A stretch of DNA of 64,000 nucleotides. It comes from Streptomyces uncialis (GTDB taxonomy: Bacteria > Actinomycetota > Actinomycetes > Streptomycetales > Streptomycetaceae). Each line of letters begins with the position of its first letter. Within the stretch, counting starts at the first letter, position 1. The stretch spans positions 5,867,501 to 5,931,500 of the forward strand of contig NZ_CP109583.1 of NCBI RefSeq assembly GCF_036250755.1, written 5' to 3'. The translations under genes were made by a program, and so were the position numbers. Shown here piece after piece: positions 11,473 through 20,644 of this stretch. Below the pieces are notes generated by a model, which ran no database searches, was not told the origin of the DNA, and saw nothing but the letters and a program-made list of their open reading frames with translations.

Positions 11473-14034
11473 ATGCCCGGGGACGACAGTGCCGTCTCGG
11501 CCACGGCACCCGGGACTCCGGGCGCGGGGGCGGGGCGGCCTGTCGGCCGGAGCGCGGTACGGCGGCGCGTGCGGCGCCTCATCGACGGCGGACTGCTGCT
11601 CCAGGGCGGTGTGCAGGGCAGCCCCGTGCTGCGGCTGTTCGCCCGCTGGGTGCGCCGCCCGCTGCTGCCCGCCGTACGCCTGTGGCGACGCAACATCCAG
11701 CTCAAGGTCGTCGCGACGACCCTGCTGATGTCGCTCGGTGTCGTCCTGCTGCTCGGATTCGTCGTCATCGGACAGGTCCGCAACGGCCTCCTCGACGCCA
11801 AGGTCACGGGCGCCGAGAGCCAGGCCACCGGCGGCTTCCAGGTCGCCGACACCCTCGCCAGGTCCGCCGGCGAGAGTACCTCCGACGGCAACGCCCGCGA
11901 CGGACTGCCCCGGCAGAACTCCGCGATCTGGCTCAACGACCTCGTCCAGCAGATGTCCGCCAGTGGCCAGGGCGCCTTCCACGTCGTCACCCTGAACCCA
12001 CCCGGCGAGGGCGGCAACGTCAGCGCCCGCGCCCCCCGCGGCTCCGGCAACGTCGACGCGCCCGCCAGCATCCCCCTGACCCTGCGCGAAGGCGTCGACG
12101 ACAACACGGGCCCCTCCCGCAGCTACACCCGCATCATCTACAGCGACGGCCGCCCCTCCCAGCCCGGCCTCGCCATCGGCACACAGCTCAGCACCCCCCA
12201 GAGCGACCGGTACGAGCTGTACTACCTCTTCCCGCTGGCCCAGGAGGAGAAGTCCCTCAGCATCGTCAAGACCACCCTCGCCACCGCCGGACTGTTCGTC
12301 GTCGTCCTCCTCGGCGCCATCGCCTGGCTCGTCGTACGCCAGGTCGTCACCCCCGTACGGATGGCCGCGGGCATCGCCGAACGCCTCTCCGCCGGCCGCC
12401 TCCAGGAACGGATGAAGGTCACCGGCGAGGACGACATCGCGCGCCTCGGCGAAGCCTTCAACAAGATGGCGCAGAACCTCCAGCTGAAGATCCAGCAGCT
12501 GGAGGCGCTGTCCCGGATGCAGCGCCGGTTCGTCTCCGACGTCTCCCACGAACTGCGCACCCCCCTCACCACCGTGCGTATGGCGGCCGACGTCATCCAC
12601 GAGGCACGCGTGGACTTCGACCCCGTCACCGCGCGCTCCGCCGAACTCCTCGCCGACCAGCTCGACCGCTTCGAGTCGCTGCTCGCCGACCTGCTGGAGA
12701 TCAGCAGGTTCGACGCGGGCGCCGCCGCGCTGGAGGCCGAACCGATAGACCTGCGCGAGGTCGTCCGCCGGGTCGTCGGCGGCGCGGAACCCCTCGCGGA
12801 ACGCAAGGGCACCCGGATACGCGTCGTCGGGGACGAGCAGCCCGTCATCGCGGAGGCCGACACCCGCCGCGTCGAACGGGTCCTGCGCAACCTCGTCGTC
12901 AACGCCGTCGAACACGGCGAGGGCCGGGACGTCGTCGTCCGGCTCGCCACGGCCGGTGGCGCCGTCGCCGTCGCCGTCCGCGACTACGGCGTCGGACTCA
13001 AGCCCGGCGAGGCCACCCGCGTCTTCAGCCGCTTCTGGCGCGCCGACCCCGCCCGCGCGCGCACCACCGGCGGCACCGGCCTCGGACTGTCGATCGCCCT
13101 GGAGGACGCGCGGCTGCACGGCGGCTGGCTCCAGGCATGGGGCGAACCCGGCGGCGGCTCACAGTTCCGCCTCACCCTCCCGCGCACCGCGGACGAGGCA
13201 CTGCGCGGCTCCCCGATACCACTGGAACCCGAGGACTCGCGGCGCAACCGGGACGCGGCCCAGGGGCCCCCGCCCCCGCCCGCCGGCGGCTCGGCGGCGA
13301 CCGTCCCGGCCCAGCTCTCCGCCGCGGCCCGCGCCGTCCCCGCACCGGCCACCGGACCCCGCGACCCGGCCGCCGGGCACCACTCGCGCACGGGGGCACC
13401 GCGCTCCGCCGCGTCCACCGTGCCCCCGCGCGCGGGCGGCCCCGGCCGGAGCCCGCTGCCCCAGCAAGGCGGGTCGACCACGGGCACCACACCCGTCGTC
13501 GACCCGGCGGCACTGCCGAGCAACGGCTCCCGGGTCGTCCCCCGCCGCGACGGCACCGGACCGGCGTCGGCCACGCACGGCGAAGCCACCGAGGACGTCA
13601 CGACGTTGTGCGGCCCCGGCACCACGTCCGGCGCGAGACGACCGCACACCCCGGGCAACGGGACGGGACCGGCCGCCGCCCCGGACACCGGCGCGCGCGA
13701 CGGGCGTGGCGTGCGCAAAGGGCACGGCGACGGACGGGATGACGGACGCGGTGCCGGACGCGGTGCCGGACGCGGTGCCGGGGATGTCGACGGGGACGTG
13801 GGCGAGGACGTGGACGGACGTGATGACGGCGGCGGCGACGGGCATGTTGGCGGGCGCCGGGACGTGGGTGGGCGCGTGGACGCCGACCGCTACCGGGGCG
13901 GCGACCGGAGCGCGGGCGGCGATCGCGGTACGGGCGGTGCCGGTGACCGTACGGGTGCCCCCGGGACATCGGCGGCACTGACGGGCACGACCGGCGACCG
14001 GCCGGGGAACGAGCGGGAGGAGCCCCGTGGGTGA
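11473..14034 (+). CDS. mtrB: Sensor histidine kinase MtrB, with long low-complexity tail
   Basis: An 853-residue membrane sensor kinase. It has a first membrane helix at about 77-99, an extracytoplasmic sensor region, a second helix at about 268-292, HAMP, and a dimerisation box SDVSHELRTPLT with His near 359. The ATPase region carries NLVVNAVEHG near 473 and GGTGLGLSIA near 536. The kinase ends by about residue 575. The remaining 280 residues are Pro/Ala/Gly- then Gly/Asp/Arg-rich and contain DNA-level 12-bp repeats near 13745-13785. Homologues I remember are nearer 690 residues, so the tail is unusually long. It shares eight bases with lpqB, implying coupling. Confidence 0.95.
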   Translation: MPGDDSAVSATAPGTPGAGAGRPVGRSAVRRRVRRLIDGGLLLQGGVQGSPVLRLFARWVRRPLLPAVRLWRRNIQLKVVATTLLMSLGVVLLLGFVVIGQVRNGLLDAKVTGAESQATGGFQVADTLARSAGESTSDGNARDGLPRQNSAIWLNDLVQQMSASGQGAFHVVTLNPPGEGGNVSARAPRGSGNVDAPASIPLTLREGVDDNTGPSRSYTRIIYSDGRPSQPGLAIGTQLSTPQSDRYELYYLFPLAQEEKSLSIVKTTLATAGLFVVVLLGAIAWLVVRQVVTPVRMAAGIAERLSAGRLQERMKVTGEDDIARLGEAFNKMAQNLQLKIQQLEALSRMQRRFVSDVSHELRTPLTTVRMAADVIHEARVDFDPVTARSAELLADQLDRFESLLADLLEISRFDAGAAALEAEPIDLREVVRRVVGGAEPLAERKGTRIRVVGDEQPVIAEADTRRVERVLRNLVVNAVEHGEGRDVVVRLATAGGAVAVAVRDYGVGLKPGEATRVFSRFWRADPARARTTGGTGLGLSIALEDARLHGGWLQAWGEPGGGSQFRLTLPRTADEALRGSPIPLEPEDSRRNRDAAQGPPPPPAGGSAATVPAQLSAAARAVPAPATGPRDPAAGHHSRTGAPRSAASTVPPRAGGPGRSPLPQQGGSTTGTTPVVDPAALPSNGSRVVPRRDGTGPASATHGEATEDVTTLCGPGTTSGARRPHTPGNGTGPAAAPDTGARDGRGVRKGHGDGRDDGRGAGRGAGRGAGDVDGDVGEDVDGRDDGGGDGHVGGRRDVGGRVDADRYRGGDRSAGGDRGTGGAGDRTGAPGTSAALTGTTGDRPGNEREEPRG

Positions 14035-16162
14035 GTCCGGAGGACTGCTCGGACGGTTGCGTGGGTTGCGTGGGTTGAGTGGTTGGCGTGAGCGGGGCGG
14101 GCGGGTGCCCGGTCCTGCGCACGGGCTCGGGCACGGCCATGGGGTCGGTGGCGGGCCTGGGCTCGGGGGCGGTGGCGTCGCTCCGGCGCCTTCGGTCCCC
14201 GGTACACCCGGCCGCGCCGACCGCTCGTCCGGCGGGCCCGACGGCGGTGTCGGCGACGGCCGCCCCGCAGACCCGCCGGCCGCCGGGCTCGGCGGCAGGT
14301 CACGGGCCGTCACACGACCGGGAGGCGGCCTCGTACTGGGGTGCTGCGCCGTCCTGCTCGCGGGCTGCGCGACCATGCCCGACAACGGGGACCTGCGTGA
14401 CGTGGACGCGTCCGAACTGCCCGACTCCCAGGTCCGCGTCTTCGCGATGCCGCCCCGGGAGGGCGCCCAGCCCGCCGAGATAGTCCAGGGTTTCCTGGAG
14501 GCCCTGACCAGCGACGACCCACAGTTCGAGATGGCCCGCAAATACCTCACCGAGGACGCGTCCAAGGAGTGGCGCCCCGAAGTGGCCACCACCGTCCTCG
14601 CCGACGGCCCCACCACCTCCGCCCAGCGCCCCGGCGACAACGACGGCGACCGCGACGGCAAGGTCTACACCCTGAACGGCAGCCGGGTCGCCACCGTCGA
14701 CGCACAGCACGCCTACAAACCCGCGAACGGCACCTACCAGCAGCCCGTCCACCTCATCAAGGACGGCGGCGCCGGGAACGAATGGCGGATCAACCGCCCA
14801 CCCCGCGGTGTCGTCCTCGGCGAGACCGACTTCCTGCGCATCTACGAACCCGTCAACAAGTACTACTTCGCCGTCGACGGCTCCTCGTCCCGGCACGGCC
14901 AGGAACGTCTCGTCGCGGACCCCGTCTACGTACGCCAGCGGATCGACCCCGTCACCCAGACCGTACGGCTGCTGCTCGATGGGCCGACCCGGTGGCTGGA
15001 CCCGGTCGTACGCTCCAGCTTCCCGACCCGCACCCTGCTGAAGAGCGGCACCCAGACCCTTACTCCCGACAGCCACGACACCCTCAAGGTGCCGCTCAGC
15101 AGTGCCGCCAACGGCGTCGGACAGACCCAGTGCACCGAGATGGCCGCACAGCTGATCTTCACCCTCCAGGACTGGCCGGCCAACGGCATCGAACAGGTCG
15201 AGATCCAGCGCTCCGACGGCTCACCGCTGTGCCAGCTCACCGCCGACCGCGCCGAGACCGTCGCACCCCACCGCACCGCCGGACGCCCCGACTACCAGTA
15301 CTTCCTCGACCTGAAGAAGCGCCTCGTCCGGCTGCCCGGCGTCAGCACCGCCGCCGACCCCGAACCGGTCCCCGGCCCGCTCGGCACCGGAGCGCAGCAA
15401 CTCAGCACCGCCGCCGTCTCCCGTGACGAGGACCTCGCCGCCGGGGTCTCCCGGGACGGCCGCTCCCTGTACGTCGCCTCCTTCCGCGACGGTGCCTCCG
15501 TCGGCGACCCGGTGCTGCGCAGCACCGCCAAGGCGGAGACCGACCGGCTGACCACCCCCAGCTGGGACGGCCGGGGCGACCTGTGGATCGCGGACAAGGA
15601 CCCCCGCGACCCCCGGCTGTTCATGCTGCGCCAGGGCACGGGTGACCCCGTCGTGGTGCGGACGCCGGGCCTGGAGGACAGTCACATCGAAGCGGTACGG
15701 GTCGCCGCCGACGGTGTGCGTATCGCGCTGATCGTGGAACGCGACGGCAAGCGGACCCTGCGGATCGGCCGCGTCGAACGCCAGGGCGTCGAGGACCGCT
15801 CACCCGTCCACGGCTACCTCCCCGGTCTCGACAGCCGCAGCGATGTCGCCGTCGTGGAGGCCCGCGCCGTGGCCCCGCAGCTGGAGGAGGTCACCGCCAT
15901 GTCCTGGGCGGGCGGCAGCCGGCTGGTGGTGGTCGGCCGGGAGAGCGGCGGGGTCCAGCAGATCCGCTATGTCCAGACGGACGGCTCCACCCCCGCGAGC
16001 GGGGTGCTCCCCGGACTGACCGGGGTGCAGGAGATCGCCGCGAGCAACGACGACCGGCTGCCGCTGGTCGCCCACTCCGACGACGGCATCGTCCGGATGC
16101 CCCCGGGCGAGCCCTGGCGGACGGTACTGAAGAACGGCACCTCGCCGGTCTACCCGGGCTGA
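14027..16162 (+). CDS. lpqB: Lipoprotein LpqB
   Basis: An LpqB-type lipoprotein, partner of the MtrAB system. A lipobox (LLAGC, Cys near residue 114) follows a hydrophobic stretch, then a GerMN-like domain (around residues 240-400) and a C-terminal beta-propeller region. The GTG at 14027 has a good GGGAGGAG site and overlaps the end of mtrB by eight bases. It gives 711 residues with about 95 residues of Gly/Arg/Pro-rich sequence before the signal peptide. In this frame the only other GTG before the lipobox is at 14105, and no ATG is seen, so no normal start lies close to the signal sequence. The true N-terminus is therefore uncertain. Confidence 0.92.
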   Translation: MGESGGLLGRLRGLRGLSGWRERGGRVPGPAHGLGHGHGVGGGPGLGGGGVAPAPSVPGTPGRADRSSGGPDGGVGDGRPADPPAAGLGGRSRAVTRPGGGLVLGCCAVLLAGCATMPDNGDLRDVDASELPDSQVRVFAMPPREGAQPAEIVQGFLEALTSDDPQFEMARKYLTEDASKEWRPEVATTVLADGPTTSAQRPGDNDGDRDGKVYTLNGSRVATVDAQHAYKPANGTYQQPVHLIKDGGAGNEWRINRPPRGVVLGETDFLRIYEPVNKYYFAVDGSSSRHGQERLVADPVYVRQRIDPVTQTVRLLLDGPTRWLDPVVRSSFPTRTLLKSGTQTLTPDSHDTLKVPLSSAANGVGQTQCTEMAAQLIFTLQDWPANGIEQVEIQRSDGSPLCQLTADRAETVAPHRTAGRPDYQYFLDLKKRLVRLPGVSTAADPEPVPGPLGTGAQQLSTAAVSRDEDLAAGVSRDGRSLYVASFRDGASVGDPVLRSTAKAETDRLTTPSWDGRGDLWIADKDPRDPRLFMLRQGTGDPVVVRTPGLEDSHIEAVRVAADGVRIALIVERDGKRTLRIGRVERQGVEDRSPVHGYLPGLDSRSDVAVVEARAVAPQLEEVTAMSWAGGSRLVVVGRESGGVQQIRYVQTDGSTPASGVLPGLTGVQEIAASNDDRLPLVAHSDDGIVRMPPGEPWRTVLKNGTSPVYPG

Positions 16163-16478
16163 CACCGGGCTGCCTGTGTTCACACCGGTCCACCCGGGCT
16201 GACGCCGGTACCCGGGCTGACACCGGGCTACCCGGGCTGACGGTCTCCCTGGGCGCCACGACCGCCACGGCAGGCTTTGCCCGGCTGTCCGGCTGTCCGG
16301 CCCGGTCGGCCCCGGGGAGCCCGGCTGTCCCGGGGGTGGCTGACATCCGACGTGACACCTCTCCCGGGCGTACCTCGGCCAGGCGCGTACCCGCTGGTCG
16401 GGCGGGGTCCGCCGGGTTTTCCACAGGCCGTTGTCCACAGGGGTGGCCGACTCCCCCGACCCTTGGCACAGTGGACTC
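16163..16478. other. lpqB-comF gap with short direct repeats
   Basis: The gap opens with several imperfect copies of ACCCGGGCTGACACCGGGCT. The first copy overlaps the lpqB stop codon, and copies continue to about 16240. A short CCGGCTGTCC repeat follows near 16280-16330. No reading frame here looks coding. The repeats can fold into GC-rich hairpins and may serve as the lpqB terminator, but no classic stem with a T tract is present. Confidence 0.6.
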
Positions 16479-17216
16479 ATGCGGGGCTGGTGGCAGGACT
16501 TCACCGACTTGGTACTGCCGACCGGATGCGGCGGTTGCGGCACTCCTCGTACGGCGTTGTGCGCGCGATGCCGTACGGGACTGACCGGACGGGCGCCGCG
16601 CCGGGTACGGCCGCTGCCCGAGCCGTCGGGGCTGCCGGTCGTCCACGCGGCGGCGCCGTACCGCGACTCGGTACGTGAGGTGCTGCTCGCCCACAAGGAG
16701 CGCGGCGCGCTGAACCTCGCGAAGCCGCTGGGCGAGGCACTGGCGGGGGCGGTGGGGGGAGGGGTGGGGGTGGGGGGAGCCCCCCGGAACCCGTCCACCA
16801 CGAACCGCCGTCCCTCTCTCCTCCTCGTCCCCGTTCCCTCCTCCCGGGGTGCCACGCGGGCCCGGGGGCACGATCCGACGCGGCGGATGGCGCTGGCCGC
16901 GGCGTCGGTGCTGCGGCGGGCGGGATGGCCGGCCGGGGTGGCCCCGGTGCTGCGTCAGCGGCGGGGTGTGCGGGATCAGGTGGGGCTCGGTCCGCAGGAA
17001 CGCAGGGCCAATCTCGACGGGGCGTTGCGGGTGGTCACAGGAGGTGACACATTGCTGGCGGAAGACGTTCGTGTGGTGATCGTGGACGATGTGATGACGA
17101 CGGGCGCGTCATTGACGGAAGCGGCCCGCGCATTACGTGCCGCGGGCAGCGGAATAACGCTGACGGCGGCCGTAGTAGCTGCATCTCCGGATTCCTTCGA
17201 AATAAACCGGAACTGA
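16479..17216 (+). CDS. ComF family phosphoribosyltransferase-like protein
   Basis: A 245-residue ComF-family protein. The N-terminus has a zinc-finger-like cysteine cluster (PTGCGGCGTPRTALCARCR), followed by a phosphoribosyltransferase-type domain with the PRPP loop VVIVDDVMTTGASL near the C-terminus. ComF proteins are linked to DNA uptake in other bacteria, but in Streptomyces the role is not established. A run of glycines and serine/proline (near residues 85-115) interrupts the domain. ATG 16479 is preferred over the TTG at 16431 because the cysteine cluster follows at normal distance. It lies between lpqB and hpf, its usual Streptomyces position. Confidence 0.88.
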   Translation: MRGWWQDFTDLVLPTGCGGCGTPRTALCARCRTGLTGRAPRRVRPLPEPSGLPVVHAAAPYRDSVREVLLAHKERGALNLAKPLGEALAGAVGGGVGVGGAPRNPSTTNRRPSLLLVPVPSSRGATRARGHDPTRRMALAAASVLRRAGWPAGVAPVLRQRRGVRDQVGLGPQERRANLDGALRVVTGGDTLLAEDVRVVIVDDVMTTGASLTEAARALRAAGSGITLTAAVVAASPDSFEINRN

Positions 17217-17531
17217 GCGAGAAGTTGCGTCGTTGCAGCTCGTGAGGGGTTCAATTCGCTTGAACGGAGGTGTCGGGCAAGAGAGGGTGACGCCATCGGC
17301 CCCGGCGGGATATGTTCAGTTGTGGGAAAGGCGGGCAGCCGATCCCGTGGATAGGGAATGCCTTGCCTCGGCTTTTTTCATCATCATCCGAGACGGTGGG
17401 GTGAGGATCTTGTCCCCGGGGGAGGAGGAGGTGAAAGCCACCGAGTCCGTGGCCTCGGGAGTCACCGGGGCCTGGTGCAAAAGGGAGACGCTCCGTCGAT
17501 CGGGCGGAGCCATCCGGGAACGGAGTTCTGC
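17217..17531. other. Upstream region of hpf
   Basis: The gap holds the palindrome GTTCAA-ttcgc-TTGAAC at 17249-17265 and a GGC followed by six T at about 17370-17378. A purine-rich run (GGGGGAGGAGGAGG) near 17418-17432 resembles a ribosome site but precedes no good start. Stress-induced promoters are expected for hpf, but no -35/-10 pair is convincing by eye. No gene is seen. Confidence 0.5.
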
Positions 17532-18230
17532 GTGGACATCGTCGTCAAGGGCCGCAAGACCGAGGTGCCCGAGCGGTTCCGCAAGCACGTGGCCGAGAAG
17601 CTGAAGCTGGACAAGATCCAGAAGCTCGACGGCAAGGTGATCAGCCTGGACGTCGAGGTGTCCAAGGAGCCCAACCCCCGGCAGGCCGACCGTGCCGACC
17701 GGGTGGAGATCACGCTCCGCTCCCGTGGCCCGGTGATCCGGGCCGAGGCGGCGGCCAGCGACCCGTACGCGGCGCTCGACCTGGCGACGGACAAGCTTGA
17801 GGCGCGGCTTCGCAAGGAGCACGACAAGCGGCGCACCCGCCGCGGCACCGGCCGTATCCCGGCCGCCGAGGTCGCCGACCGGGTCCCCGACGCCGCGCAT
17901 CTGAACGGTGACGGCAGCATCGCCAAGGACCCCGAGCCCGCGGGTGACGAGATCCCGACGAAGCGGATCGGCTCGCTGGAGGTGAAGGGCGACGGCCCTC
18001 TCGTCGTCCGGGAGAAGACGCATGTGGCCGCCCCGATGAGCCTTGACCAGGCGCTCTACGAGATGGAGCTGGTCGGGCACGACTTCTATCTCTTCGTCGA
18101 CTCCGAGACGAAGGAGCCCAGTGTGGTCTACCGGCGCCACGCCTACGACTACGGTGTCATCCATCTGACGACGGACCCCATGGTCAGCCGGGTCGAGTCG
18201 GCGGGCGCGGGCGGCGCACTCGGCGGGTGA
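17532..18230 (+). CDS. hpf: Long-form ribosome hibernation promoting factor
   Basis: A 232-residue long HPF. The N-terminal S30AE/YfiA domain starts VDIVVKGRKTEVPERFRKHV and covers about residues 1-100. A charged linker follows, then the C-terminal dimerisation domain (PMSLDQALYEMELVGHDFYLF, about residues 165-225). The long form brings two 70S ribosomes together into inactive 100S dimers in stationary phase or stress. GTG 17532 is chosen because the conserved N-terminal strand begins right there and an ACGGAG site precedes it; the longer frame upstream is not conserved-looking. Confidence 0.95.
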   Translation: MDIVVKGRKTEVPERFRKHVAEKLKLDKIQKLDGKVISLDVEVSKEPNPRQADRADRVEITLRSRGPVIRAEAAASDPYAALDLATDKLEARLRKEHDKRRTRRGTGRIPAAEVADRVPDAAHLNGDGSIAKDPEPAGDEIPTKRIGSLEVKGDGPLVVREKTHVAAPMSLDQALYEMELVGHDFYLFVDSETKEPSVVYRRHAYDYGVIHLTTDPMVSRVESAGAGGALGG

Positions 18231-18254
18231 CCGCCGTCCACCGACGGACAATGT

Positions 18255-18288
18255 GTGCCCCCGGGAGCGCGTACGCCCCCGGGGGCAC
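18255..18288 (+). terminator. Terminator hairpin after hpf
   Basis: GTGCCCCCGGG and CCCGGGGGCAC form an 11-bp perfect stem with a 12-nt loop, 25 bases past the hpf stop. No T tract follows. The position between two same-strand genes suggests hpf is transcribed separately from the downstream regulator. Confidence 0.75.
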
Positions 18289-18443
18289 CCGTGTGCGACC
18301 GGCCGGAGCACGTGGCTGTCGCCCCGGAAGGGTCCGGGCATGAAATCATGTCGGACACGTCAACCGGGTTGCTGCCGCCCCGGGTTGGCGGCGCACCGGT
18401 CGGGCGGCACCCAGACGGGCCACGGCCTTCAGGGGGAGGAACG

Positions 18444-19187
18444 ATGGCGGACAGCTTCGGACCGATGCGTGACGTGGGCGCCGACGGCGCCGTCGGCATG
18501 GGACCGGCCGGTGGTTCCTCCCGTGCGGAGCCCATCCGGGTCCTGGTGGTCGACGACCACGCGCTGTTCCGCCGAGGGCTGGAGATCGTGCTCCACGACG
18601 AGGAGGACATCCTGGTCGTAGGGGAGGCGGGCGACGGCGCGGAGGCGGTCGACAAGGCGGCGGACCTGCTGCCCGACATCGTTCTGATGGATGTCCGGAT
18701 GCCCAAACGCGGGGGGATCGAGGCATGCACCTCGATCAAGGAGGTGGCCCCGAGCGCGAAGATCATCATGCTGACGATCAGCGACGAGGAGGCCGACCTC
18801 TACGACGCGATCAAGGCGGGGGCCACCGGGTATCTGCTCAAGGAGATCTCCACGGACGAGGTCGCGACGGCGATCCGCGCGGTCGCGGACGGTCAGTCGC
18901 AGATCAGCCCTTCGATGGCGTCGAAGCTGCTCACCGAGTTCAAGTCGATGATCCAGCGCACCGACGAGCGCAGGCTGGTGCCCGCGCCCCGGCTCACCCA
19001 TCGTGAGCTGGAGGTGCTGAAGCTGGTGGCGACCGGGATGAACAACCGGGACATCGCCAAGGAACTGTTCATCAGCGAGAACACCGTGAAGAACCATGTC
19101 CGCAACATCCTGGAGAAGCTTCAGCTGCACTCCCGGATGGAGGCGGTGGTGTACGCGATGCGGGAGAAGATCCTGGAGATCCGGTAG
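18444..19187 (+). CDS. NarL/FixJ family response regulator
   Basis: A 247-residue response regulator. An N-terminal extension of about 30 residues precedes the receiver domain (RVLVVDDHALFRRGLEIVL, with phospho-acceptor strand DIVLMDVRMP). The C-terminal LuxR-type helix-turn-helix reads LTHRELEVLKLVATGMNNRDIAKEL in part. No partner kinase gene is adjacent, so it is an orphan here. ATG 18444 is fixed by a very strong ribosome site (AGGGGGAGGA) six bases upstream. It lies between hpf and the secA region, as in related genomes. Targets are unknown. Confidence 0.92.
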   Translation: MADSFGPMRDVGADGAVGMGPAGGSSRAEPIRVLVVDDHALFRRGLEIVLHDEEDILVVGEAGDGAEAVDKAADLLPDIVLMDVRMPKRGGIEACTSIKEVAPSAKIIMLTISDEEADLYDAIKAGATGYLLKEISTDEVATAIRAVADGQSQISPSMASKLLTEFKSMIQRTDERRLVPAPRLTHRELEVLKLVATGMNNRDIAKELFISENTVKNHVRNILEKLQLHSRMEAVVYAMREKILEIR

Positions 19188-19307
19188 GGCCTCCGCGGGG
19201 CGCCTTCGCTTGCGTCTCCAGGGTCTCCAGGGTCTCCCGGGTCCCCAAGGCCTCCCGGGTTCTCCGGGCTGGGCGCGCTCGTCCCCGTACGGGGCTCTCG
19301 TGGGTAT

Positions 19308-19349
19308 CCCGCGCCCCTTCGGGGCACTTGCTCGCTGCTCGGGCGCGGG
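19308..19349. terminator. Hairpin between convergent genes
   Basis: CCCGCGCCC (19308-19316) pairs with GGGCGCGGG (19341-19349). An inner stem GCCCC-TTC-GGGGC adds to the structure, and a separate CCCCGTACGGGG lies just upstream. The response regulator and the YcaQ gene converge here, so it probably works in both directions. The gap also contains a fragment of the dispersed repeat family (GCGGGGCGCCTTCGCTTG near 19196). Confidence 0.65.
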
Positions 19350-19356
19350 GACCGGT

Positions 19357-20535
19357 TCAGACGAGCGCCGCGGCCAAGGGGGCGGCCAGCGGGGCCGGGG
19401 TGACCCGCTCCACCCGTACCGTGTCGCAGCCGACCCACTCCGCGGCCTCCCTGAGGGCCTGGGCCATGGGGGCGACCGCCTTCGGGGAGTCGAGGGACAC
19501 CTGACGGGCGACCAGCGTGCGGCCGTCGCGCGCGGGGTCGACCCGGCCCAGGAGCCTGCCGCCGGAGAGCAGGGGCATCGCGAAGTAGCCGTGGATCCGC
19601 TTGGGCTTGGGGACGTACGCCTCCAGCCGGTGCGTGAAGCCGAAGATCCGCTCCGTACGGGCGCGTTCCCAGATCAGGGAGTCGAACGGGGACAGCAGCG
19701 TCGTGCGGTGCCGTCCGCGCGGGACGCTCCCAAGGGCCGCGGGGTCCGCCCACGCGGGCCGGTCCCAGCCCTCGACCGACACCGGTACGAGACCGGAGTC
19801 GGCGATGACCGTGTCGACCTGCTCGCCCTTGAGCCGGTGGTAGTCGGCGAGGTCCGCGCGGGTGCCGACGCCCAGTGAGCGGCCGGCGAGGGCGACCAGC
19901 CGCCGCAGGCACTCGCGGTCGTCCAGCTCGTCATGGAGGAGGCCGGCGGGGATGGCCCGCTCCGCGAGGTCGTACACCCGCTTCCAGCCGCGCCGCTCGG
20001 TGCACACCACCTCGCCGTACATCAGGGCGCGCTCGACGGCGACCTTCGACGCGGACCAGTCCCACCACTCGCCGCCGTTCTTCGCGCCGCCCAGCTCCGT
20101 GGCCGTCAGGGGGCCTTCGGCGCGGAGCTGCTCGACGACCTGGTCGTAGGAGCCGTCCGGCAGGTCGTGGCCCCAGTGCGGGCGGGCGCGGTAGGCGCGG
20201 CGGCGGAACGCGAAGTGCGGCCACTCCTCGACGGGCAGGATGCACGCGGCGTGCGACCAGTACTCGAAGGCGTGGGGGGCGCCGCCGGCCGTGGGCGTCC
20301 AGTACGCGCGGTCGACCGCCGGGCGGCCCACGGCGCCCAGGCGCGCGTACGGGATGAGCTCATGGGAGCGGGCCAGTACGGAGATGGTGTCGAGCTGGAC
20401 CGCGCCGAGGTGCCGCAGCACGCCCCGGACCCCGCCCCTGCGGTCCGGCGCTCCGAGGAACCCCTGCGCGCGCAGCGCGATACGGCGGGCCTCGTCGGCG
20501 GAGAGTGCGGCGGCGGGCCGCGGCAGGGTGGTCAT
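19357..20535 (-). CDS. YcaQ/AlkX-type winged-helix DNA glycosylase
   Basis: A 392-residue member of the HTH_42/YcaQ family of DNA glycosylases that unhook alkylated bases and interstrand crosslinks. The catalytic Gln-X-Asp motif reads QLD at residues 47-49 within AVQLDTISVLARSHEL. That resembles E. coli YcaQ (QXD) rather than the antibiotic self-resistance enzyme AlkZ (QXQ). Further family features are the SPFDSLIWERARTERIFGF segment and a winged-helix array. ATG 20535 is chosen because conserved sequence starts soon after it. It is monocistronic and converges on the response regulator. A housekeeping repair role is more likely than toxin resistance, as no biosynthetic genes are near. Confidence 0.87.
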   Translation of the reverse strand: MTTLPRPAAALSADEARRIALRAQGFLGAPDRRGGVRGVLRHLGAVQLDTISVLARSHELIPYARLGAVGRPAVDRAYWTPTAGGAPHAFEYWSHAACILPVEEWPHFAFRRRAYRARPHWGHDLPDGSYDQVVEQLRAEGPLTATELGGAKNGGEWWDWSASKVAVERALMYGEVVCTERRGWKRVYDLAERAIPAGLLHDELDDRECLRRLVALAGRSLGVGTRADLADYHRLKGEQVDTVIADSGLVPVSVEGWDRPAWADPAALGSVPRGRHRTTLLSPFDSLIWERARTERIFGFTHRLEAYVPKPKRIHGYFAMPLLSGGRLLGRVDPARDGRTLVARQVSLDSPKAVAPMAQALREAAEWVGCDTVRVERVTPAPLAAPLAAALV

Positions 20536-20644
20536 ATCCCGAACGATAGACGCCCCCACTGACACTCCGGGCCCCTGGTTCCGGCCGGGACGGGGCTCGC
20601 CTGGCGACGGCCGCGGACCGCGCATTTCCCGACTCCGCGGCTCC

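Noticed and set aside
19357..20535. AlkZ-type antibiotic self-resistance glycosylase
   Set aside because: The catalytic motif is QLD rather than QXQ, and no biosynthetic genes are nearby.
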